From: Mobilicoccus caccae
GTDB taxonomy: Bacteria > Actinomycetota > Actinomycetes > Actinomycetales > Dermatophilaceae
Length of the DNA: 64,000 nucleotides
NCBI RefSeq assembly: GCF_030161635.1
Contig: NZ_BSUO01000001.1
Coordinates: 3,949,199-4,013,198 of the forward strand
Direction of reading: 5' to 3'
In this document: piece by piece, positions 45,837-54,725 of the stretch
Layout of the letters: every line of letters begins with the position of its first letter
Numbering within the stretch: position 1 is the first letter of the stretch
The notes under the pieces: model-generated
What the model was told of the DNA's origin: nothing
What the model saw: the letters and a program-made list of their open reading frames with translations, nothing else
Databases searched by the model: none
Position numbers and translations under genes: made by a program

Positions 45837-46885
45837 TCGGGTTGGTCGTGCGCAGGTGGATCCAGTGCTCGGCCGGGTAGTCGTAGAACGCCAAGAGCAC
45901 GTCGAGGTCCTCGGTGATCTTCGCGGCCGCCTTGGGCCACTTCGCACCGTAGTCGGCTACGAACGCCTTCGCCGCGGCCTTCGCGTGGTCCTTGTCCTCG
46001 GCGTTCCAGATCTCCGCCAGCGCGGCCTTCGCGCCCGGGCTGGGCCGACTTCGGCAGCACGTTGAGGACGTTGGCGATCTTGTGGAACCAGCAGCGCTGC
46101 TCACGGGCCTCGGGGAACACCTGCCCGAGCGCGGCCCAGAACCCGAGCGCGCCGTCGCCGACCGCGAGCACCGGGGCGCGCATGCCACGTCGCTTGCAGG
46201 AGCGGAGCAGGTCGAGCCAGGACTCGGTCGACTCGCGGTGCCCGTCGTCGAGCGCGATCAGTTCCTTCGAACCGTCGGCACGCACGCCGATCATCACCAG
46301 CAGGCACACCTTGTCCTGCTCCAGGCGGACCTTGAGGTGGATCCCGTCGACCCACACGTACACGTAGTCGGTCTCGGAAAGGGACCGCTTGTGGAACGCG
46401 GCCGCCTCGTCTTGCCAGTCCTTCGTCAGGCGGGTGATCGTGGCCGCGGACAGGCCCGCACCGGAGCCGAGGAACTGGGTCAGCGCCGGGCCGAAGTCGC
46501 CGCTGGACAGGCCGTGCAGGTACAGCAGCGGCAACACCTCGGCAACCTTCGGCGACTTCCTCGCCCAGGCCGGCAGGATCGCCGAGGAGAACCGCTGCCG
46601 CTGCCCGGTGCTCGGGTCGACGCGCTTGTCGTTGACCCGCGGTGCACGCACCGGGATCGCGCCCGCCGCCGTGGTCACCTCCCGCGACCCGTGATGACCG
46701 TTGCGCACCACCAGCCGCCGACCCGCCTCGTCGACCTCGTCGACGAACGCGTCGATGTAGACAGCGACCTCGGCCTGCAACGCTGCCGCAAGCATCTGCC
46801 GAGCGCCGTCCCGGACGATCTCATCCAACAGCGAACCACCGGCCGACTCGTTGGACGCCGAAGCGTCGTGAACTACCTTGAGCAT
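45837..46885 (-). pseudogene. IS256-family transposase, frameshifted and truncated
   Basis: From ATG 46885 the protein has the family pattern, with the first catalytic Asp in VYVWVDGIHLKVRL and the second in VLAVGDGALGFWAALGQVFP. A frameshift occurs near 46037 (LPKSAQPG to AKAALAEIWN). The frame then breaks off after WIHLRTTNPI, exactly where the catalytic Glu (normally NPIE) should follow. Unrelated sequence runs from there to the IS3 copy at 45652. It is inactive. An inverted repeat of about 13 bp (46890-46903 and 46955-46967) lies just before the start. Confidence 0.85.
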
Positions 46886-47083
46886 GGATGTACCTTCCCG
46901 AGCCGGCGCGCCAACGCCGACCCCGATCCGAACTTGAGCATGGACTTCGATCTTGCTCGGGAGGTACGTCCACCTCACGTCACCTCGCCGAGCGCCATCC
47001 ACAGGTTCTGATCATTGCTCAGACGCGTGGCGCCGGTGGGCAGTACGGTGTTGAGAAGGTGATGGGCGAAGCAAGGAGGAGCG

Positions 47084-48688
47084 ATGCAGGTCCTCTACGT
47101 CGTCGAGTTTTCTGTTACTCCACGCCACGCCGACGTTGCTCCGTACAGAGCAACTCTGGACAGCGTGACCTCGTGGCTCACGTTCCTCGCTAGTCGTGAA
47201 CTTGACCGCCAGCTCTTGGAGTCCAGCGGAGATATGGCGCTCTCTCCCAACCTGGTAGGTGCATCACGCACCGCTGTCTGGGAAGTCGCGGGTACGGACG
47301 ACGTCAAGGCCGTCAGGGTGGAGATTCGTGACGACAGCCCGGATTCGGGAACGGCGTTCGTCACTCGGGTGACCGTAGGACAGACTGGTGCCGCGACGAC
47401 AGTCCGAGTGTCGATGGCTCGCGAAAGCTCACCGATCTGGCTATCTCCAGCGCCGGCAGCCGACATTCGGCAGCCGGGTATCGTGCGGTCGCTGTTGGAG
47501 AACGATCAGATCATCCTCTCGATTGTGGGGCAGGAGCAGGACGCGCGTTACATACAGGTCCGGACCGATGCTGAAGTCCGTACGCTCGCTTCCGCGATCC
47601 AGAAGCCGACGCGCCTGCCAATCCTCTTGATTCACACCCGAACGTTGCCTGCACTTGCGATGGCGCGCCAGGTCGCGGGCAAGCTAGTCGGCCTCGTGCG
47701 TGTCGTGACGCTCGACTACCGCGCTTCGAGGGCGCTTGATGTAGATCTACCTGGATACGCGCCACCGCGAGCAGGTGCACGCTTGATCTGGAGTGACCCG
47801 TCCGCACGCAGCATCACGTTCGACGATTCGAGGGTGAACGCTGACGATCCCGACATCCTCCGCTCTGACCTCATGCGCCTGCTCGCGCCCGTCTCGGTCC
47901 TTGCTCGCGGACTGGACCACGCGTACCGCGAGGCGAGGCGCGCAGAGATCGCTGACCGGGATCGTGATGCGAGAGCCCGCGCCGAACAGGCAGCCGCAGA
48001 GGGCGATCTGGTCGCGGAGGCCGCAGCTCTACGCGCTGAAGTCTCCGCCGCTCGTGCTAGCGCCGAGGAGTGGCAGCGACTCGCAACTGACGAGGAGCAG
48101 CGTGCCGACCGGTTCCAAGCCCAGGCAGGAAAGGTGTCTGACCTGGAAGCACAGATCGAGCAACTCACCATTGCGTTGCTTGCGATCCCGCCCTCCTCCG
48201 AGCAAGACGACACTGCGGAGACCGATCCGTGGGACGGATTGCCGGAACTTGTCAGCGGCGACAGCGACAGTGCAGAGGATCTATTCCTTCACCTCGAAGA
48301 TGCATCCTCAGGCCGCATCGCCTTCACCGATCGGGCAGCGTCAACGTGGAAGAAGTGCAAGTACCCATTCTCTGACGAGATGACTGAATGCCTGGTCAAG
48401 CTCGCCCGTGTGGCAGCAGCGCTCTATGACGGTACCGAACGAAGCTATCCGCACCTCGACACCTGGATCAGGGACGAGTTCGACCTCAAAGTCTCACTCC
48501 AGGACGACACGATCGAGAAGAACTCGAAGATGCGCTACTTCGACTACGACGGCGCGACCCACGACCGAACTCCACACGTGAAGGTCCGCGACCATGCCCC
48601 GCCATCACAAGTCGGTCGTATTCATTTCGCACTCCACCACGAAGGACGTCGCTTGATCGTCGACCACGTCGGACTGAAGCTCTACTGA
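47084..48688 (+). CDS. Orphan accessory protein with coiled coil, unknown function
   Basis: The 534-residue protein has no family I can name. Residues 1-275 look like a globular alpha/beta region. Residues about 277-375 form a strong Ala/Arg/Glu coiled coil (ARAEQAAAEGDLVAEAAALR). Residues about 400-534 are a second domain ending GRIHFALHHEGRRLIVDHVG, which by its strand pattern recalls RelE-like folds (inference). It is preceded by AAGGAGG and has visibly lower GC and mixed codon use compared with neighbours, so it was acquired. It lies alone between an IS256 remnant and relaxase debris, a typical place for defence genes. Confidence 0.75.
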   Translation: MQVLYVVEFSVTPRHADVAPYRATLDSVTSWLTFLASRELDRQLLESSGDMALSPNLVGASRTAVWEVAGTDDVKAVRVEIRDDSPDSGTAFVTRVTVGQTGAATTVRVSMARESSPIWLSPAPAADIRQPGIVRSLLENDQIILSIVGQEQDARYIQVRTDAEVRTLASAIQKPTRLPILLIHTRTLPALAMARQVAGKLVGLVRVVTLDYRASRALDVDLPGYAPPRAGARLIWSDPSARSITFDDSRVNADDPDILRSDLMRLLAPVSVLARGLDHAYREARRAEIADRDRDARARAEQAAAEGDLVAEAAALRAEVSAARASAEEWQRLATDEEQRADRFQAQAGKVSDLEAQIEQLTIALLAIPPSSEQDDTAETDPWDGLPELVSGDSDSAEDLFLHLEDASSGRIAFTDRAASTWKKCKYPFSDEMTECLVKLARVAAALYDGTERSYPHLDTWIRDEFDLKVSLQDDTIEKNSKMRYFDYDGATHDRTPHVKVRDHAPPSQVGRIHFALHHEGRRLIVDHVGLKLY

Positions 48689-48716
48689 CTCGGCCAGACC
48701 GGGCGCACCTCAGAGT

Positions 48717-48853
48717 GTGACGGTTTCGATGCGGGTCATGTCGGCCGGGGACGGTTATAAATACCTGCTGCGCACCGTCGCTGCCGCGGACGGCGACCGT
48801 GAGCTGTCCACGCCTCTGACGAGGTACTACGCCGAGGCGGGCACCCCGTGGGG
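48717..48853 (+). pseudogene. MobF-type relaxase, N-terminal fragment 1
   Basis: The frame starts VTVSMRVMSAGDGYKYLLRT and continues with DGDRELSTPLTRYYAEAGTP, the N terminus of actinobacterial MobF/TrwC-like relaxases. After GTP the sequence switches to a non-relaxase segment beginning GGGGGAGCAAAAGTAGTC. Fragment 2 at 49894 breaks at the same codon and continues with a similar segment. Confidence 0.8.
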
Positions 48854-48994
48854 GAGCAAAAGTAGTCCGGTCCTGATTGGCTTGTTTCTTCGGATCGGCG
48901 TACTTGATGTCGTAGTTCCGTCATCTGCCTTGCCGCGATTACTCGACGGGCTTGCCGTCCTGTACCACAGCAGATGCATGCGGAGTCGGCCGGA

Positions 48995-49828
48995 TTATTC
49001 GCCGCGGGGGCGCCAGCGGCCGAAGCCTCCTTCGGTGTTGATGATCTGGCCGGTGATCCAGGACGCCTCGTCGGTGGTCAGCCAGGCGATGAGCCGCGCC
49101 GGGTCGTCCGGGCGTCCGTACCGGCCAAAGGGAAACATCGGCTCTACCACTCGCCACATCTCCTCGGTGAGATAGCCGGTGTCGACGGGTCCGGGGTTGA
49201 CGGTGTTCACCCGGATGCCGCGATCGGCGAGTTGGTCGGCAATGGTCGCAGTCACCCCGGCCAGAGCTGCTTTCGCCGCCGCGTAGGCCACCTCGCCGGG
49301 CATTGGCCCCAACCCCTGGCCGGAGGTGAGGAACACGATCGAGGCGGGACTGGCGTCGTCGTGATGTGCGGCGAAGGCCTGGGCCAGCATGATCGATGCG
49401 CGCGCGTCTACGGCCCAGTGGCGGTCCAGGTCCGCGGCGTTCAGTTCGCCGATCGGCCCGTCGGAGCCCGTCAAGGCCTGATTGCAGATCAGTGCATCGA
49501 GCAGCCCGAACTCCTCGACGGCTGCCGTGATCACTCGGTCCGCCGCGTCAGGCTCGGTGAGATCAGCATGGAAGTCGGCTACCCGCGCGTCGCCGACCAG
49601 GTGAGACCGAACCCCGTCGAGCACGGCGTCGAGATCGTCGCTGCCCCAGTCCTGTTCGGCGTCGTGGGGTGAGAAGTGATGACAGAACACGCTCGCCCCG
49701 TAGGCCGCCAATCGGCATGCGGTGGCGTAGCCGATCCCTGCGCGGCGACTCACCCCGGTCACCACGACAGACTTACCGCTCAGCGGCAGCGGGTCACGCG
49801 CCAGAGAGTTTGCACCGTCACTGCTCAT
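48995..49828 (-). CDS. SDR family oxidoreductase
   Basis: The 277-residue short-chain dehydrogenase has the cofactor motif VVVTGVSRRAGIGYATACRL, the active-site region SIVFLTSGQGLG and the catalytic Tyr/Lys pair in EVAYAAAKAALAG, followed by NTVNPGPVDTGYL. It resembles FabG-like enzymes. It lies between two relaxase fragments on the opposite strand, so it is cargo of the inserted element. The substrate is unknown. Confidence 0.9.
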   Translation of the reverse strand: MSSDGANSLARDPLPLSGKSVVVTGVSRRAGIGYATACRLAAYGASVFCHHFSPHDAEQDWGSDDLDAVLDGVRSHLVGDARVADFHADLTEPDAADRVITAAVEEFGLLDALICNQALTGSDGPIGELNAADLDRHWAVDARASIMLAQAFAAHHDDASPASIVFLTSGQGLGPMPGEVAYAAAKAALAGVTATIADQLADRGIRVNTVNPGPVDTGYLTEEMWRVVEPMFPFGRYGRPDDPARLIAWLTTDEASWITGQIINTEGGFGRWRPRGE

Positions 49829-49893
49829 ACATTCCAGTAGAACAGAATCCGGGAGCCGCCTCCCAGCGCGACGTTGTCGTGCACCTCTCCAGC

Positions 49894-50016
49894 GTGACGG
49901 TCTCCATGCGGGTGATGAGCGCCGGTGACGGCTACAAGTACCTCCTGCGCTCCGTCGCCGCAGCGGACGGCGACCGCTCGCTCTCGCGCTACTACATGGA
50001 GGAAGGTACCCCGTAG
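49894..50016 (+). pseudogene. MobF-type relaxase, N-terminal fragment 2
   Basis: A second relaxase N terminus reads VTVSMRVMSAGDGYKYLLRS and then LSRYYMEEGTP, ending in a TAG. It lacks four residues (TPLT) relative to fragment 1. The sequence after the break (GGGGAGCAAAAGTAGTC, then GGCTTGTTTCT at a similar distance) is close to that after fragment 1. Confidence 0.8.
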
Positions 50017-50133
50017 GGGAGCAAAAGTAGTCACGTCTCGCTCGGCTTGTTTCTGCGGTTCTCAGCCTACTGCGCGGGGGCGCGTCCTGCCCAATGTCAT
50101 CGAACGAAGCGCGCCCCCCGAGTCCGGGTTCGG

Positions 50134-51330
50134 TCAGTTGCTATGTGCTCCTTCGTGCTGTCGTATTGGGAGCCGTATCAGGGCTATTGAGCCAACGGCG
50201 AGGAAGAGGACTGCGCCGAAAGTCATCGTCGCGGCGAAGCCTGTTCGCTGTACCCCGAACCCGGCCAGGAGCGGCCCGAGCGCCAGCCCACCTGCGTAGG
50301 CGAAGTTGTAGAGCGCGAACGATCCGCCGAGGGTCGGCGGGCTCGACCGGAACCCCTGCTCGCTGATGAGCGTGGTCGCCGGGGCCAGCAACAGCGCCGA
50401 GGAGACGCCGAGAAGCCCCATACCGACGCAGGTCTGCCACAGTTCACCGGCCCAGCCGATGACCAGCAGAGAAGCGGCGGCAGCGGCAACACCGGAACCG
50501 ATGAGGACCCTCGGCGATGCCGTGGCAACGTACTTCCCGACAATGGGATTGGCGATGATCGCCGCGAGCGAGGCGAGCCCGAAGAGCAGGCCAATGATGA
50601 GCGACCCGGCCCCGAGATGCACGGGCAGCACGGGTTCGATGGCGGAGAGCGCACCCGCGCCGATAGCGATGGCGAGGACGATAGAGAACGAGCCAGGCAC
50701 CCGTAGCACCGCGAGCGGGCCTGCGGTGTCGTCGGTGACCCGTGGAGAGCCTTTGACGAGGACGATGCGCAGCACCCCGTCAGCCAAGGCGATTCCGGTG
50801 GCGAGCAGGAACGGGGAGGCGGTGCCGAGGTGTTCGACCATGAACCCGGCAAGTGGCGGGCCGAGCAGCACGCCGAGTGTGAGGCTGGAGATGGCGATCC
50901 CCATCGCCTGACCACGCTTCTCGAAGCTCGTCGTTGCTGCGATCAGGGAGAGCGCGGCAACCCAGGACATGCCGCCTGCGATGCCCTGTGCCAAGCGAGC
51001 GACAAGGAGTAACCAGTAGGGGCCACCGGTGGCGAACAACAGGGTTGCAGCGGCAAGCCCGACCAGGCCGATCAGGAGCGGGGTCTTCGGGCCGTGCCGG
51101 TCGACGATGCGCCCGGCGAACAGCGTCGCGACGATCATCGCGACCGCGTAGGAGGCGAAGAGGATGCCGGTGGCGGCTGGCCCCTGCTCGACCACGGCGG
51201 GGAGCAATGGGAGCACGGGCACGGCCAGGCCGTGCACGAGCATGTCGGTGAACATCGCGGCCGAGCCGACAATGAGTGCGCGGGCCGGGGTGGTGCCTCG
51301 AATATGCGAGGCCGGGTCGTGTGTCGTCAT
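50134..51330 (-). CDS. MFS family efflux transporter
   Basis: The 398-residue transporter has twelve hydrophobic segments and DHA1-type features: FAGRIVDRHGPKTPLLIGLV in the loop between TM2 and TM3, then LVARLAQGIAGGMSWVAALS and LGVLLGPPLAGFMVEHLG. It is probably a proton-driven drug exporter. A TetR regulator lies just upstream on the same strand, a typical pump-regulator cassette carried as cargo. Confidence 0.92.
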   Translation of the reverse strand: MTTHDPASHIRGTTPARALIVGSAAMFTDMLVHGLAVPVLPLLPAVVEQGPAATGILFASYAVAMIVATLFAGRIVDRHGPKTPLLIGLVGLAAATLLFATGGPYWLLLVARLAQGIAGGMSWVAALSLIAATTSFEKRGQAMGIAISSLTLGVLLGPPLAGFMVEHLGTASPFLLATGIALADGVLRIVLVKGSPRVTDDTAGPLAVLRVPGSFSIVLAIAIGAGALSAIEPVLPVHLGAGSLIIGLLFGLASLAAIIANPIVGKYVATASPRVLIGSGVAAAAASLLVIGWAGELWQTCVGMGLLGVSSALLLAPATTLISEQGFRSSPPTLGGSFALYNFAYAGGLALGPLLAGFGVQRTGFAATMTFGAVLFLAVGSIALIRLPIRQHEGAHSN

Positions 51331-51347
51331 GAGGTGACGAGTCCTTT

Positions 51348-51910
51348 CTAGGTGAGCAACCCCCTTGCCAGTGCCGTCATGGCGGCGCTCAATTCGTCGG
51401 GTTGCGGAAGATCATCGGGTCGGGTCACCGCAGTCACGGTGAGCCCTTGTAAGAACACCAGCGCCAAGCCCGCGACCGTCTCAGAGTCGGCCTCGCCCGT
51501 GCTGGGGAGGGTGGCAGCGATCTGATCGCGCCAGGCATCGAGAGCGGCGTTCTTCTCCGAGCGGTCAGTGAGCGCTTGCGGGGCGACGAGCACGGTGCTC
51601 GCAGCCAGGGCACGGAACAGGGCGTCATCTCGCAGCAGCGTCACGAACTCCGTCAACAGCGCTGAGAGTGTCGCCTCGCCGTTGTGGACGAAGAGGTGGT
51701 TGCCGTACTCGGCCCAGCCCCACGTGAGCGCTTCCTCCAGCAGCACGGCCTTGGAACGGAAGTGGTGGTGCAACGCTCCGCGGGTGAGACCTGCACGTTC
51801 AGCGACATGCTCGAACGTTGCCCCCTCCACCCCTTCTCTTCGAAGGCCATCAACGCCGCCTCAAGCAACGCCAGACGCGTACGCTCCGCGTCCTCAGCAG
51901 TCCGTCTCAT
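51348..51910 (-). pseudogene. TetR family regulator of the MFS pump, frame broken by a missing base
   Basis: ATG 51910 starts MRRTAEDAERTRLALLEAAL, and the rest of the helix-turn-helix (ATFEHVAERAGLTRGALHHH) is in another frame, ending at 51348. One extra C in the CCCCC run at 51821-51825 gives a 187-residue TetR of normal length. A CATAC-10-GTATG dyad at 51912-51931 is a possible operator next to the start. Confidence 0.82.
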
Positions 51911-51911
51911 A

Positions 51912-51931
51912 CATACAGGCTAACACGTATG
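51912..51931. promoter_or_regulatory. Candidate TetR operator before the MFS cassette
   Basis: CATAC and GTATG flank a 10-bp spacer directly upstream of the TetR start. The arms are short, so this is tentative. Confidence 0.4.
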
Positions 51932-51968
51932 ATTACCTTCGCATCGATTCATAGTCCACGCCGCGTTT

Positions 51969-53162
51969 CTACAGCCCGCGTGTCGGCCCCTCATGTCGCG
52001 GGGCGTTGCGATGGGGATCGTGCTCGAACGGGTCGGTGAGCTGCCGTGCCCGCTCCGCTGCCTGCTGCTTTCGCTGTTCCTGCTCGGCACGCTTGGCTTC
52101 GATGCGTGCGGCGGCTTCGGGGATCGGGAGGCTGCGGAGTTCGTCTGCTTCTGCGCCAGTCATGGCGGCCTTGGCGCGCGCGTCGCGTGCGTCGCGTCTC
52201 GGGTTGGTCATGCGCATGCCGAGGTGGTCGAGGCGGACTCGTTCGGCCCCGTACTCGCTGACCAGCAACGCCAAGTGTTCCTGCTCGTGCCGCTTGCGCA
52301 TCGTTTCCCGCTCGGCTCGGGCTGCTTCGACGTGCTGGGCGGCGTCGATCACGCGGGGATCGTGCTCGGCGTGTCGCTTGGTTCGCTGCTCCGCCCAGGC
52401 GGGAAGTGCCTCGGCGGTGCGGGGTGGCTCGCACCAGGACTCGCGCACCTGCGCCCGGAGGGTCTGGGTCTGTTCGGTTGCGGAGCGGTGCTTGGTGAGG
52501 GCCTTGCGCCTGCCAAACCTACCGACTGTCGAGAGTCGGGCACTGGCAGCGGTCTCGTCTTCGACGGCGGCGAGGTAGGCGGCACCGTCGTGCTCGGCCT
52601 GCACGATGAGCGGCTGGGCGACCTCGGCACGTATTTGCTCGGCGGCTTCTTCGGCCTTACGGAGTGCAGCGACGCTCTCGTCGTCCTCGGCGCGGTGGGT
52701 GGCGCGTTGGGCGTCGAGCCGGTTGGCGATCTGCTCCCACCGTTCCGCTGCGAGTTCGGCGCGTTCAGCTTCACGGCCGAGGCGGGAGAGTTCGTCGGTG
52801 ACGCGCTTGACCGGGCCATCTGCGGTGAGCCCGCGCACGGCTTCGATGGCCTGGGCGGTGGCGTGGTCGAGGTCATAGGCGATCATCGCCTCCGCCCCGT
52901 GACGGGCGAGCAGGCCCAGCATCGCCCGGAACCGCGGGCGCACCACCCTGCGAACCTTCTCCCCGGTCGGCAAGGTGATGGTGCGCTGCTTGAACGCGGA
53001 AGTGTCGTTCTCCCAGAACACCTCCACCACCTCATACCCCTGGGCTTCGGCGAAGACACGGCAGTCTGCCTCCTGCCGGTCGACCCCCTTCTCCGAGCCC
53101 TCCGGGTCGTCACTGATCCGCACGTACAGCACCGCTCGTGACGGCGTCGTCTGCCTGGTCAT
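51969..53162 (-). CDS. Chimeric ORF: serine recombinase N terminus fused to relaxase C terminus
   Basis: The 397-residue ORF starts with a serine recombinase catalytic segment: the nucleophile Ser17 lies in VLYVRISDDPEG, followed by GVDRQEADCRVF and, at residues about 92-100, MIAYDLDH. A normal resolvase domain continues for about 40 more residues and a DNA-binding part; here it stops abruptly. From about residue 101 the sequence is Ala/Glu/Arg-rich and resembles the C-terminal tail of MobF-type relaxases (RLDAQRATHRAEDDESVAAL, ending PFEHDPHRN). The fusion is in frame and open throughout. It looks like the product of a deletion, and activity as a recombinase is doubtful. Confidence 0.7.
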   Translation of the reverse strand: MTRQTTPSRAVLYVRISDDPEGSEKGVDRQEADCRVFAEAQGYEVVEVFWENDTSAFKQRTITLPTGEKVRRVVRPRFRAMLGLLARHGAEAMIAYDLDHATAQAIEAVRGLTADGPVKRVTDELSRLGREAERAELAAERWEQIANRLDAQRATHRAEDDESVAALRKAEEAAEQIRAEVAQPLIVQAEHDGAAYLAAVEDETAASARLSTVGRFGRRKALTKHRSATEQTQTLRAQVRESWCEPPRTAEALPAWAEQRTKRHAEHDPRVIDAAQHVEAARAERETMRKRHEQEHLALLVSEYGAERVRLDHLGMRMTNPRRDARDARAKAAMTGAEADELRSLPIPEAAARIEAKRAEQEQRKQQAAERARQLTDPFEHDPHRNAPRHEGPTRGL

Positions 53163-53175
53163 CGGTCGTACCTTC

Positions 53176-53253
53176 CTTGTCTGTCAAGACGCAGGTACGT
53201 TTACGACCCCACGGGACCCCGCCGGGGCAGTGGCTCGGCTCCGGGGTCGCCTC
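53176..53253 (+). pseudogene. MobF relaxase fragment 3, left part before the IS21 insertion
   Basis: From about 53214 the frame reads GTPPGQWLGSGVAS, exactly the relaxase segment that should follow the GTP at which fragments 1 and 2 break. It is interrupted at 53253 by the IS21 terminal repeat and continues in frame at 57758 with LGNGQLAVGDRVSEAQLQLL. The 5' side (53176-53213) is not relaxase sequence and is probably the other end of the inserted recombinase element. Confidence 0.7.
53249..53253 (+). repeat. Target-site duplication of the IS21 element (left)
   Basis: GCCTC directly precedes the left terminal repeat and is repeated at 57753-57757 directly after the right one. A 5-bp duplication is within the range known for IS21 elements. 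Confidence 0.8.
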
Positions 53254-53324
53254 TGTCGACGACGCGTGAAAACTGAGCAGGAGTCGACGGGCGAGAACTG
53301 AGCAGCCCGGGGAGCCTGGGCGGG

Positions 53325-54725
53325 GTGATCACCGTGGAGGACTGGGCTGAGATTCGTCGTCTGTACCGTTCGGAGGGGTTGTCGAAGGCGGCGATCGCCC
53401 GCAGGTTGGGGATCTCGCGGAACACGGTCGCGAAGGCGTTGGCGTCGGACGGGCCCCCGCGGTACGAACGACCGGCGAAGGGTTCGCTGGTCGACGCGGT
53501 CGAGCCCCGGGTCCGGTTGCTGCTGGCCGAGTACCCGACGATGCCCGCGACCGTGATCGCCGAGCGGATCGGCTGGGAGCACTCCTTGACGATCCTCAAG
53601 GACCGCGTCCGCGACCTGCGGCCCTTGTATCAGGGCATCGACCCGGCCGACCGGGTGGAGTACACCCCCGGTGAGGTCGCCCAGTGCGATCTGTGGTTCC
53701 CGCCCGTACCGATCCCGGTCGGCAAGGGCATCGAGCGGATCCTGCCAGTCCTGGCCATGACGAGCGGATACTCCCGGCACACGTCCGCGGTGATGATCCC
53801 CTCCCGGCAAGGAGGCGACATCCTCGCGGGCATGTGGCGCCTGCTCGCCGGCCACCCGACCGACCCGACACGGCCCGGGTGGGGTCGGTGCCCTCGCGCC
53901 CTGGTGTGGGACCGGGAGTCAGCGATCGGTGGCAAGGGCAAGCCGACTCCGGCCGCAGCCGCGTTCGTGGGCACCCTCGGCGTCCGGTTGATGCTCGCGC
54001 CCGCCCGCGACCCCGAGTTCAAGGGTCTGGTCGAGCGACGCAACGGCTTCTTCGAGACCTCCTTCCTGCCCGGTCGCGTGTTCACGAGCCCGGCAGACTT
54101 CAACACCCAGATCAGCGAGTGGCTCACCACGAAGGCCAACACGCGGTTCGTCCGCTCGATCGGGGCCACGATTACCGACAGGTGGCCGATCGACCGGGCC
54201 GCGATGATCACCCTGCCCCCGGTCGCCCCACAGGTGGGGCTACGCGCCAGGGTGCGGCTGGCGCGGGACTACTACGTGCGCATCGACGCCAACGACTACT
54301 CCGTCGACCCATCGATGATCGGCCGGTTCGTCGACGTCGTCGCCGGTCCCGACCGCGTCACCGTCACCCACGAGGGCGCCGTCGCCGCCGACCACGCCCG
54401 CTACTGGGGCAGCGCAGCGACGATCACCGACCCGAACCATCAGGCCACCGCCAAACGGTTGCGCGGCGACTACCAGGCCACCCGCGCCGCCACCGCCCGG
54501 CGCCACCAGCTACGCGCCCACGCCGACGGGCACGCCGTCGCGCTGCGGGCGCTTCCCGACTACGACGCCCTGTTCGGCATCGACTTCCACACCAACCCCA
54601 CCACCCCGCACACCCCCGAGCCCGTGACCGACTCCGTCCGTGAGCACGAAGCCGAAGCGGCCGACGGGCCCGATGGCTCGGCCCCCGGCATCATCCGCCC
54701 CACCTCCCAAGGAGCTACGTCCTGA
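53325..54725 (+). CDS. istA: IS21 transposase IstA
   Basis: The 466-residue transposase starts at GTG 53325 with a helix-turn-helix (SKAAIARRLGISRNTVAKAL) and has the integrase core: Asp in VAQCDLWFPP, the second Asp in LVWDRESAIGG, and Glu in FKGLVERRNGFFETSF. The C-terminal Mu-type beta barrel follows. It overlaps istB by one base and appears intact. Confidence 0.93.
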   Translation: MITVEDWAEIRRLYRSEGLSKAAIARRLGISRNTVAKALASDGPPRYERPAKGSLVDAVEPRVRLLLAEYPTMPATVIAERIGWEHSLTILKDRVRDLRPLYQGIDPADRVEYTPGEVAQCDLWFPPVPIPVGKGIERILPVLAMTSGYSRHTSAVMIPSRQGGDILAGMWRLLAGHPTDPTRPGWGRCPRALVWDRESAIGGKGKPTPAAAAFVGTLGVRLMLAPARDPEFKGLVERRNGFFETSFLPGRVFTSPADFNTQISEWLTTKANTRFVRSIGATITDRWPIDRAAMITLPPVAPQVGLRARVRLARDYYVRIDANDYSVDPSMIGRFVDVVAGPDRVTVTHEGAVAADHARYWGSAATITDPNHQATAKRLRGDYQATRAATARRHQLRAHADGHAVALRALPDYDALFGIDFHTNPTTPHTPEPVTDSVREHEAEAADGPDGSAPGIIRPTSQGATS

